From JBALVO01 sp036961445 (GTDB lineage Bacteria > Pseudomonadota > Gammaproteobacteria > Pseudomonadales > Halieaceae), in contig JBALVO010000162.1 in the NCBI GenBank assembly GCA_036961445.1, positions 1 to 6,791 on the forward strand: DNA of 6,791 bases, in the 5' to 3' direction. Shown here piece after piece: positions 1-5,903 of the stretch (the stretch's first letter is position 1; every line of letters begins with the position of its first letter). The notes beneath the pieces are model-generated. The model worked only from the letters and a program-made list of their open reading frames with translations, ran no database searches and was not told where the DNA came from. The translations under genes and the position numbers were made by a program.

Positions 1-260
1 GATGGACAGGTCGTCTCGCAGCTGCGGCAGGTAAGACAGCGATCCAGGTGGGTTTGCGTTTGCTCGCTGGCTGCCCCGGTTTCCAGCAGTTGCTTAATCA
101 GGTAAATACGGCCTCGTGGGCTGTCTCTTTCGTCCCTGGAATCGAGATAAGTGGGGCAGGTTGCCAGGCAAAAACCACAGTGTACACAGGCGCTGGTCAG
201 TTCTTTTGCCCGCTTGCCTGCAGTAGTATTGGCATAACGTGGGTGCAGCTCTACATGCAT
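1..260 (-). CDS. glcF: Glycolate oxidase iron-sulfur subunit GlcF (N-terminal part, cut by window edge)
   Basis: This is the iron-sulfur subunit of glycolate oxidase. It relays electrons from the flavin subunits GlcD/GlcE towards the respiratory quinone pool at the inner membrane. I translated the minus strand by hand from an ATG at 260: the protein starts MHVELHPRYANTTAGKRAKE and stays open for 86 residues to the window edge. Two ferredoxin-type motifs are visible, CVHCGFCLATCP at residues 25-36 and CLTCRSCETTCP at 75-86, each ready to bind a 4Fe-4S cluster. The start, the two clusters and the stretch between them closely resemble E. coli GlcF (about 407 residues), so roughly four fifths of the protein, including the cysteine-rich CCG domains, lies outside. 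A second ATG at 268 is out of frame and meets a stop after four codons. The gene follows glcE after 10 bases and has a good AGGGA ribosome binding site. Confidence 0.95.
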   Translation of the reverse strand, partial: MHVELHPRYANTTAGKRAKELTSACVHCGFCLATCPTYLDSRDERDSPRGRIYLIKQLLETGAASEQTQTHLDRCLTCRSCETTCP

Positions 261-267
261 GTGTACA

Positions 268-272
268 TCCCT
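268..272 (-). promoter_or_regulatory. Ribosome binding site of glcF, touching the glcE stop codon
   Basis: On the minus strand AGGGA lies 7 bases before the glcF ATG at 260. Its first two bases are the last two bases of the glcE TAG stop (273-271), so ribosomes ending glcE would sit on the glcF initiation site. This supports the chosen glcF start and suggests coupled translation. The coupling is an inference from spacing. Confidence 0.6.
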
Positions 273-1350
273 ATAACCAGCTGTATAAGCGACCGGGATT
301 GAGAATGCCATCCGGGTCAAAAGACTGTTTCAGGCGCTGCTGCAAGCGCTGCTCCACGGCGCTCAGTGGCGAGCGCACTTCATCAATGCGATTGCCGCCA
401 CGAAACAGGGCGACATGCCCCTGGCCCGCAGTGGCTATTTTTTGCAAAGAGGTGTAATCCTGCTCTCCACGCACCCAGCGCTGGGCGCCGCACCAATCAA
501 TGACTGTAGGTCCTAAAGACGTATCCACCGGGGCGGTCGCCTTGATGGAAAAGCGCCACAGGGGCGCATTCCCGGCAAAAAAGGGCAGGGTCATTTCGCG
601 TAGATCATGCCATAGACGGTTATCACCACGGTGCACTTCGCCGCCCCACGCCCCAGCGGTGTGCTCTACCGCTGCGGTGGCACCGGCGAGGCGCAAATGC
701 AGCCTGCCGTCGATCCAGCACGCGCCGGTAAGAGGTTTTGGCTCGCCGGCGCGGCGGTTCATGGTCTCTATTGCCTGTTGTACCGGCATCTCATAACTCA
801 AGCTGAGGCTGTGCTCGGGGCACGGTAGAACCTTCAGGTGGATTTCACTGAGTACCCCCAAGGTGCCCAGCGCCCCCGCTTGCAAACGGGATACGTCGTA
901 GCCCGCCACGTTCTTCATCACCTTGCCGCCAAAGTTAAGCAGTTCTGCCTTGCCATTAATCAACTTTACGCCCAGCACCATGTCGCGCACGGAGCCGCTC
1001 CAGGGCCTTGCCGGTCCTGACAGGTTACAGGCCAAGGTGCCGCCCAGGGTTGCTGTTCCGCCCAGTACCGGGGGGTCGAACGATAGCATTTGTCCCTGTT
1101 CTTGCAGTGTTTCTATCAGTGTCGTTAGCGGGGTGCCGGCGCGGGCACTGATCACCAGTTCAGCCGGCTGGTAATCGATAACACCGCTGTGGCTGGAGAC
1201 ATCCAGGATGGGCGCATCACAACTACGCCCTATTAGCTGGCGTTTGCTGCCCCCGGCGCTGATATACACCGGGCGCTTGGCGCTGCGCGCTTCGGCAATA
1301 GCGGCGATAATCTCCAGATTCCGATCGCCTGCAGCAGTGCCGCTAAGCAT
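271..1350 (-). CDS. glcE: Glycolate oxidase FAD-binding subunit GlcE
   Basis: This is the second flavoprotein-like subunit of glycolate oxidase, needed with GlcD and GlcF for oxidation of glycolate to glyoxylate. The product is 359 residues, close to the roughly 350 of E. coli GlcE, and ends FDPDGILNPGRLYSWL. An FAD-binding type 4 (PCMH) fold covers about residues 10-176. Visible signatures are FDPPVLGGTATLGGTLACN (91-109), the conserved FGGKVMKNVAGYDVSRL (140-156) and GTLGVLSEIHLKVLP (162-176). The C-terminal half is the usual GlcE-type cap. The ATG at 1350 overlaps the last 8 bases of glcD, and no clear Shine-Dalgarno sequence precedes it, so initiation probably depends on ribosomes finishing glcD. 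The gene sits between glcD and glcF in the usual order. Identity is secure from length, motifs and context. I did not see any disruption. Confidence 0.95.
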   Translation of the reverse strand: MLSGTAAGDRNLEIIAAIAEARSAKRPVYISAGGSKRQLIGRSCDAPILDVSSHSGVIDYQPAELVISARAGTPLTTLIETLQEQGQMLSFDPPVLGGTATLGGTLACNLSGPARPWSGSVRDMVLGVKLINGKAELLNFGGKVMKNVAGYDVSRLQAGALGTLGVLSEIHLKVLPCPEHSLSLSYEMPVQQAIETMNRRAGEPKPLTGACWIDGRLHLRLAGATAAVEHTAGAWGGEVHRGDNRLWHDLREMTLPFFAGNAPLWRFSIKATAPVDTSLGPTVIDWCGAQRWVRGEQDYTSLQKIATAGQGHVALFRGGNRIDEVRSPLSAVEQRLQQRLKQSFDPDGILNPGRLYSWL

Positions 1351-2803
1351 GCTGGTGCCGCTTGGGCAGGGCGCGATATTCCTGGCAACGTTTGAGGATG
1401 GGTACGCCTTTGCCGGGATTAAGCGTTAAGCCAGGATCAAAGGCGTGCTTTATATCTTCGAATTGTAGTAGCTCGGCAGTGCTGAACTGGGTGGGCATCT
1501 GGCCTAGTTTCTCCAGTCCCACGCCGTGTTCACCGGTGATGCAGCCGCCTACCTTGACCGAAAGCTCGAGTATTTTTCTGCCGAACTCTTCGGCCTTTTG
1601 TATTTCTTGCGGATCACTGGCGTCAAATAGAATCAGCGGATGCAAGTTGCCGTCACCGGCGTGGAATACATTGGCTACCCGTAGCTTATAAAGCTGTGAC
1701 AAGCGGGAAATTTCATTCAATACAAAGGACACCTGGCTGCGCGGGATAGTGCCGTCCATACAATAATAATCGGGAGCCAGGCGACCGACCGCGGGAAAAG
1801 CAGATTTACGGCCCTTCCATAGCAGTGCGCGTTCCGCCTCGTTTTGTGATACCTGTAAGGAACTTGCCCCTAACTCGCGAAACAGGCTCGCAACCTTGTC
1901 ACTATGCGTCGCAACTTCTTCGCGGGTGCCATCCACTTCACACAATAATACCGCAGCGGCGTCCCTGGGATAGCCCGCCTGGGCGAAATCCTCAGCGGCC
2001 TGGATTGCCAGGCGATCCATCATTTCCAGACCGGCGGGGATAATGCCCGCAGCGATAATTGCAGCGACCGCGTCACCTGCCGTGTTGACACTATCGAAGC
2101 CGGCCATCACGACCTGCGCGACCTCCGGCGACGGTAGCAGGCGCACAGTAACTTCAGTGACCACGCCAAGCAGCCCTTCAGAACCAGTGAGCAGCGCCAT
2201 CAGGTCGTAGCCGGCGCTGTCCAGTCCCTGGCCTCCTATGGTCAGGCTGTCACCCTCCACGGTGAGTAATTCCAGTGACAGGATATTATGTACCGTGAGT
2301 CCATATTTCAGGCAGTGCACACCGCCGGAATTCTCAGCGACGTTACCCCCTATGCTGCAGGCAATCTGGGAGGAGGGGTCTGGTCCATAATACAGTCCGT
2401 AGCGCGCTGCAGCGTCGGAAATGGCCAGGTTGCTTACCCCCGGCTGCAGTGTGGCGGTGCGAGCCAGAGGATCGATATCCAGGATGCGATCCAGTTTACT
2501 CAAGCCCAGTAGCACACCCTCAGGGTGAGGCATGGCGCCAGCGCAGAGACCCGTACCGGACCCCCGTGCCACGACTGGCACCTGCAATCGGTGGCAGACA
2601 CGCAGCACTTCCTGCACCTGTGCCGTGGTGTCGGGTAGGGCGACCAATGACGGCAGCTCGCGGTATATGGTTAACGCATCGCATTCGAAGGGTCGCTGGG
2701 ATTCCTGATCTTGTATGATGCCAGTTGCCGGCAATATTTTTTGCAGGCAGCGCAGAAGCTCGGCTCTGGGCACTGCTTGTGCCAGGTCCCTGGCAGTACT
2801 CAC
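1343..2803 (-). CDS. glcD: Glycolate oxidase catalytic FAD-linked subunit GlcD
   Basis: This is the main flavin-bearing subunit of glycolate oxidase, of the D-lactate dehydrogenase/VAO superfamily, converting glycolate to glyoxylate. With the GTG start at 2803 it is 486 residues; E. coli GlcD has 499. The N-terminal FAD_binding_4 domain (about 52-225) contains GSGTGLCAG (81-89), PDPSSQIACSIGGNVAENSG (142-161) and GSEGLLGVVTEVTVRLLP (207-224). The C-terminal FAD-oxidase domain contains FHAGDGNLHPLILFD (380-394) and the GEHGVG loop (424-429), whose histidines belong to the substrate and metal site in this family. The end, LNPGKGVPILKRCQEY, is also GlcD-like. An in-frame ATG at 2851 would add 16 residues (MGTPALQRLPPCGGAP) lying wholly on the conserved end of yjbQ. 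I prefer the GTG because it forms a GTGA overlap with the yjbQ stop and gives a normal N-terminus. The stop overlaps the glcE start by 8 bases. Confidence 0.95.
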   Translation of the reverse strand: MSTARDLAQAVPRAELLRCLQKILPATGIIQDQESQRPFECDALTIYRELPSLVALPDTTAQVQEVLRVCHRLQVPVVARGSGTGLCAGAMPHPEGVLLGLSKLDRILDIDPLARTATLQPGVSNLAISDAAARYGLYYGPDPSSQIACSIGGNVAENSGGVHCLKYGLTVHNILSLELLTVEGDSLTIGGQGLDSAGYDLMALLTGSEGLLGVVTEVTVRLLPSPEVAQVVMAGFDSVNTAGDAVAAIIAAGIIPAGLEMMDRLAIQAAEDFAQAGYPRDAAAVLLCEVDGTREEVATHSDKVASLFRELGASSLQVSQNEAERALLWKGRKSAFPAVGRLAPDYYCMDGTIPRSQVSFVLNEISRLSQLYKLRVANVFHAGDGNLHPLILFDASDPQEIQKAEEFGRKILELSVKVGGCITGEHGVGLEKLGQMPTQFSTAELLQFEDIKHAFDPGLTLNPGKGVPILKRCQEYRALPKRHQHA

Positions 2804-3201
2804 AGGTGCACCACCACATGGCGGGAGTCGCTGCAGTGCCGGTGTTCCCACAAGTATATGCCCTGCCAGGTACCCAGCATAAGCGCGTGGTGTTGGAACG
2901 GAATACTGACTTGGGTAGCGGTGAGGGCTGACTTGATATGGGCCGGCATGTCATCGGCTCCCTCGAGTGTATGGGTGTACAGGTGATCATTCTCAGGTAC
3001 CAGTCGATTCAGCCAATTCTCCAGATCCACCCTGGCGCTGCTGTCGTAGTTCTCCTGAACCAGCAGGCTGGCGGAGGTGTGCCGGATGAACAGCGTGCAC
3101 AGGCCTTCGCTTTGGCTGGCACGTGATACCAGCGGGGTCACCAGCTCGGTGATGGGATAGAGGCCTTGCCCGCGTACCTGAATGGAAAGTTGCTCAATCA
3201 A
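2800..3201 (-). CDS. yjbQ: YjbQ/UPF0047 family protein
   Basis: YjbQ proteins are small, soluble and widespread, and are often annotated as secondary thiamine-phosphate synthase enzymes because E. coli YjbQ has weak activity of that kind. The true role is unsettled. The visible protein is 133 residues (E. coli YjbQ: 138) and carries the family hallmarks in order: FIRHTSASLLVQENYD, LEGADDMPAHIKSALTA and GTWQGIYLWEHRH, then a short beta tail ending HVVVHL. I chose a TTG start at 3201. GGAG lies 8 bases upstream, and the resulting start, (M)IEQLSIQVRGQGLYPIT, aligns well with the E. coli N-terminus. The 12 codons further upstream are open only because the N gap hides any stop, and they do not resemble the family. 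The stop overlaps the glcD GTG start by four bases (GTGA), so yjbQ probably belongs to the glc operon. The gene is complete if the TTG is right. Confidence 0.9.
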   Translation of the reverse strand: MIEQLSIQVRGQGLYPITELVTPLVSRASQSEGLCTLFIRHTSASLLVQENYDSSARVDLENWLNRLVPENDHLYTHTLEGADDMPAHIKSALTATQVSIPFQHHALMLGTWQGIYLWEHRHCSDSRHVVVHL

Positions 3202-3209
3202 TGATCTGG

Positions 3210-3216
3210 CTCCGCC
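3210..3216 (-). promoter_or_regulatory. Ribosome binding site deciding the yjbQ TTG start
   Basis: The minus strand reads GGCGGAG here, with its GGAG core ending 8 bases before the TTG at 3201. No ATG or GTG is available between the N gap and the conserved start of YjbQ, so this site is the main reason to place initiation at the TTG. Confidence 0.5.
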
Positions 3217-3237
3217 TGGTTGTTTCCGTGCTGTGTC

Positions 3238-3337
3238 NNNNNNNNNNNNNNNNNNNNNNNNNNNNNNNNNNNNNNNNNNNNNNNNNNNNNNNNNNNNNNN
3301 NNNNNNNNNNNNNNNNNNNNNNNNNNNNNNNNNNNNN
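3238..3337. other. Assembly gap, 100 N
   Basis: Exactly 100 N separate the 3' end of the phospholipase D-like gene from yjbQ. The round length, equal to the other gap, indicates a placeholder of unknown true size. The reading frames on both sides happen to join across it into one 707-codon frame, but the two sides belong to unrelated families. The gap must hide the last codons and stop of the upstream gene, plus any intergenic sequence and promoter for yjbQ-glcDEF. Confidence 0.98.
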
Positions 3338-4866
3338 TGCTTTTCTATCGGTAACAGGCCGTAAAATCCCACCATGAAACGTCGCCCCCAGCTGGTCTGG
3401 GGCGATCTGTTGGTGACTTCATGCTGGTCTCCGTACTGGTAGGTCCAACGCAGTTCTCCTTGCTCATCCAGATCTACCTTGTAGGCGATACGGTCGATAC
3501 CTGCAAAAATAGCGGAGGCGAGTCCGGCACCGGCGTAGTCGGATTCTATGAATAAACCCATTTCACTGTTTATCATAAGGGAGCGAGGGTCAAAGTTTAG
3601 TGACCCCACAAAGATGGTTTCACGATCAATCAACGTCGCCTTGGAGTGCAAGGTCACCAGTTCCGGGTTGTGTCCCCAGCTATTTTCGCCGCCCTCTCTC
3701 TGCGCCCGTATCTCGTAAAACTCGGCGCCTGCACGCAATAATCGTTCACGATAACGGCGGTAGCCAGAGTAAACTGCCACATGATTGGTAGATGCCAGGG
3801 AGTTAGTCACAATGACCACCCTGATATTTTTGGCCAGTAATTCTTCGATAAACGTAGCACCGCGATCCAGAGGCACAAAATAGGGTGTGACAATGACTAT
3901 TTCACTTTTGGCAGCACGAAAGCGTCGGCCTGTTTCGCGTGCCAGTTTGGCCAGCTCGATATCCCCAATGGCATTCTGTAGTTTCTCCGGACTATCGGTC
4001 ACCATGGTAACCATTGCCGGTATAGGCTCTTTTTTCCCCGCTTTGATATCGATTAACAAAGAGCTGTTCATGGCCTGGCTGTAGATGCCTGCGCTGCCGG
4101 CGTTTATCTGATCTTCAATATACGCGCGCCATTTATCCAGTTTTTCAGGGTCGACTTTGAGGTCAAATGCTTCGATCGGCACAGATAGCTCACTGTTCCA
4201 GAATTTATCAAAGCCAGCGCTAACCTCATCCACTGCCGGGCCCATGGCCAGCACCTCGTAGTCATCGAACTCGACGTCCTGGTCCAGCTCGAAATACTCC
4301 TCGCCAATATTTCGCCCGCCGACAATGGTCAATGCATTGTCTACCGTAAAGGACTTGTTGTGCATGCGCCTGTTTATCCGTTTGAAATCCACCAGGTAAC
4401 TCCAGAATCTGAAGCTCTGGCGCGACAGCGGGTTAAACAGTCTTACTTGCACATTGGGATGTGTGTTGAGCAGCGTAAATGCCTGGTCAACACCGGGTGA
4501 GAATATGTCGTCGACCAGTAGGCGAACCCTTACTCCGCGATCCGCCGCACGCAACATTTTTCCGGTAAACAAGGCGCCGGCCTGGTCGTTCTTTATAATG
4601 AAATATTGCGCATCGATAGTGTGCTCGGCTAATTCCATCATGCGCAGGCGCGCACCCAATGCGTCCACACCATCGGGTAGTCCGATTACCCCGGACAATT
4701 TGCCGTGGGTCTTTTCCCAATTCGCATCTACCTCACCCAAACGTGTTGCGGGACTGGGAGGCATTGCGTGACTGACGGCCTTGGGATAGTCAAAGGGAAC
4801 GCCCGCGCAGGCCACCAGGGTGAGCAGCGCGGTTATAAACGTTAATCTGGCGGTGGTGTAAAGCAC
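3338..4866 (-). CDS. Phospholipase D/cardiolipin synthase-like lipoprotein, 3' end lost in gap
   Basis: This belongs to the phospholipase D superfamily with two HKD motifs, nearest in style to the ClsC/YmdC group, so a role in phospholipid transesterification or cleavage at the envelope is likely. The substrate is not known. The motifs are HNKSFTVD (residues 169-176, followed by GGRN) and HSKATLID (407-414, followed by GSLNFDPRS), each with intact His, Lys and Asp. A GTG start at 4866 gives LYTTARLTFITALLTLVAC, a lipoprotein signal whose lipobox LVAC puts the lipidated Cys at residue 20. Ala follows it, which favours outer-membrane sorting by the E. coli rule. An ATG at 4923 is also in frame but would put 19 unlikely residues ahead of the signal and overlap the divergent gene's upstream region. 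The visible part is 509 residues, ending GLLPIEK plus His or Gln at the N gap. Related proteins end near this point, so only a few residues should be missing. Confidence 0.88.
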
Positions 4867-4976
4867 TTGAAAAGATCCCGGGTTGCACGCAGATGCTGCT
4901 ATTGTTATAGCGCTATCGCACATTGGATAAAATGCACCAAGCGTCGTTAGAGGAGTATCTAGGTATTGGAGCCAAA
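4867..4976. promoter_or_regulatory. Divergent intergenic region with a 10-bp palindrome
   Basis: This 110-base region separates the divergent lipoprotein gene and yaiI and should hold both promoters. A perfect palindrome, ATAGCGCTAT, lies at 4907-4916. For the plus strand, a weak pair is TTGCAC (4883-4888), 17 bases, then TATAGC (4906-4911); another is TTGTTA (4902-4907), 18 bases, then GATAAA (4926-4931). For the minus strand, TATAAC (4909-4904) could be a -10 box but has no good -35. The palindrome overlaps several of these boxes, as an operator would, but 10 bases is short enough to arise by chance. No known regulator motif is recognised. Confidence 0.3.
4968..4971 (+). promoter_or_regulatory. 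Likely ribosome binding site of yaiI
   Basis: GGAG lies 5 bases before the TTG at 4977, which would start the protein three codons before the conserved IWVDADACP segment. A stronger AGAGGAG at 4949-4955 is 21 bases from that TTG and would instead suit a start near 4965, where the in-frame codon is ATT. The start of yaiI is therefore not settled. Confidence 0.4.
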
Positions 4977-5404
4977 TTGACAGCAGACGTGGCTATCTGG
5001 GTGGATGCGGATGCATGCCCCAAGGTGATCAGGGAGATTCTATTCAGGGCCGCTATCCGCGTCGGTGTGCGCTTGACGCTAGTGGCCAATCATGCGCTGC
5101 CAGTGCCCAAATCGCCGCTTATCAAAACCTTGCAGGTAGAGCAGGGCTTTGACGTTGCCGATGATGTGATCGTGCAGCGGATGCGAGAGCACGACCTGGT
5201 TATCACCTCGGATATCCCGCTGGCAGCAGAAGTGATTGCCAAGGGCGGTTTGGTCATAACCTCCAGGGGCGAGCGATTGACGCTAAATAATATACGTCAA
5301 CGCCTGAATATGCGCGATTTTATGGAAACCATGCGTTCCAGTATGGAGGTGGGCGGTGGTCCGGCAACGCTGGGACCGCGCGATAAACAGGAATTTGCCA
5401 ACGC
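4977..5404 (+). CDS. yaiI: YaiI/UPF0178 (DUF188) family protein, 3' end lost in gap
   Basis: YaiI proteins are about 150 residues, have a PIN/NYN-like fold and unknown function; the fold and conserved acidic residues suggest a nuclease, without proof. The sequence has IWVDADACPKVIREILFRAA at the N-terminus, then GFDVADDVIV, HDLVITSDIPLAAEVI, RGERLTLNNIRQRLNMRDFM and GPRDKQEFANA just before the N gap. All of these match the E. coli family member in order and spacing, with the acidic residues of VDADAC and SDIPLA intact. About 142 residues are visible, and roughly 10-20 C-terminal residues are missing in the gap. Possible starts are TTG 4923, ATG 4932, TTG 4977 and GTG 4989. I chose 4977 for its GGAG site and because homologues begin just before IWVDADAC; GTG 4989 would match the E. 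coli start exactly. It is divergent from the lipoprotein gene and convergent with the small membrane protein gene. Confidence 0.9.
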
Positions 5405-5504
5405 NNNNNNNNNNNNNNNNNNNNNNNNNNNNNNNNNNNNNNNNNNNNNNNNNNNNNNNNNNNNNNNNNNNNNNNNNNNNNNNNNNNNNNNNNNNNNNNN
5501 NNNN
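5405..5504. other. Assembly gap, 100 N
   Basis: A second run of exactly 100 N lies between the convergent 3' ends of yaiI (plus) and the small membrane protein gene (minus). Its size is probably nominal. Both stop codons, and any shared bidirectional terminator, are hidden. Frames that run through it into sequence beyond are artefacts. Confidence 0.98.
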
Positions 5505-5737
5505 TCTTGCTGCACCAGAACGCTGTTAACAGTCAGCGGAAACACTACTGGCTTGCCGCTGCGGCGATCGGTGGGCCGGCGTTGGGCCAAGTGTGCTCTG
5601 GACGGAGGCGCGTGGGTTCCCCGTTTGCCATTGTCGTTATGTGATACATATTTTCTGGCCGACGCGGCAAACACATAGGCAGATATCACTATCGCACCCA
5701 ATCCCAACACACCGAGAATGACTAGTATTGTATCCAT
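5505..5737 (-). CDS. Small single-pass membrane protein of unknown function, 3' end lost in gap
   Basis: I cannot name this gene. It starts MDTILVILGVLGLGAIVISA, and residues about 4-25 form one strongly hydrophobic membrane segment. A short polar stretch (RKYVSHNDNGKRGTH) and a basic, Pro/Arg-rich region follow, ending in DRRSGKPVVFPLTVNSVLVQ (residues 57-76). After 77 visible residues the frame enters the N gap, where the next codon begins GA (Asp or Glu). The layout suggests a bitopic inner-membrane protein with a cytoplasmic basic tail; the segment lacks a lipobox and has no clear signal-peptidase site. Support for it being real comes from the membrane segment, the patterned tail and a promoter-like sequence about 75 bases upstream of the ATG. 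The Shine-Dalgarno sequence is weak (GGCGA close to the ATG). It is convergent with yaiI and reads in the same direction as the sugar transferase upstream. Confidence 0.6.
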
Positions 5738-5812
5738 TCATCGCCACTATTACACGCAGCGCGCTTGCTTGCGTAATTCCTAAAACAACATGCAATAAAT
5801 GCGCCTATTTAT

Positions 5813-5840
5813 TTTATAGTTGTATTACAGCACGTTGCAA
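5813..5840 (-). promoter_or_regulatory. Predicted sigma70-type promoter of the small membrane protein gene
   Basis: On the minus strand TTGCAA (5840-5835, 4 of 6 to consensus) is followed after 16 bases by TATAAA (5818-5813, 5 of 6), in an AT-rich stretch. Transcription would begin near 5806 and leave a leader of about 70 bases before the ATG at 5737. No other gene starts nearby on this strand. It would make the small gene independent of the sugar transferase transcript. Confidence 0.45.
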
Positions 5841-5851
5841 TATCGTAGCGC

Positions 5852-5865
5852 GCCGCCGTGGCGGC
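5852..5865. repeat. GC-rich inverted repeat downstream of the sugar transferase gene
   Basis: GCCGCC-GT-GGCGGC is a perfect six-base inverted repeat (realistically five pairs with a four-base loop), 39-52 bases past the sugar transferase stop. No T-run follows it directly on the minus strand, so it is not a standard intrinsic terminator there. The T7 run at 5885-5891 is on the plus-strand side and 19 bases away. It may slow or protect the 3' end of the sugar transferase message, or mean nothing. Confidence 0.25.
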
Positions 5866-5903
5866 AGCAACCAGAAAGTGTAAATTTTTTTGACACGTTT
5901 GGG

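Noticed and set aside
2804..2851. ATG start of glcD at 2851
   Set aside because: It adds residues lying entirely on the conserved 3' end of yjbQ and not resembling the GlcD N-terminus; the GTG at 2803 with the GTGA overlap is better.
2520..2990. A 156-codon minus-strand frame and several plus-strand frames of 60-109 codons across the glc genes
   Set aside because: They lie in alternative frames of strongly conserved glcD, yjbQ and glcE, have no recognisable motifs, and look like shadows.
2800..4923. A single 707-residue phospholipase D-YjbQ fusion protein
   Set aside because: It exists only because 100 N contain no stop. Both halves are near-complete members of unrelated families with their own normal ends and starts.
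5297..5737. A 146-residue minus-strand protein and a 251-residue plus-strand protein reading through the second gap
   Set aside because: Beyond the gap each frame runs antisense through the other gene and loses any family resemblance; these are gap artefacts.
5852..5891. Intrinsic terminator after the sugar transferase gene
   Set aside because: The GC hairpin has no T-run directly after it on the minus strand, and the T7 run lies on the other side and strand, 19 bases away.
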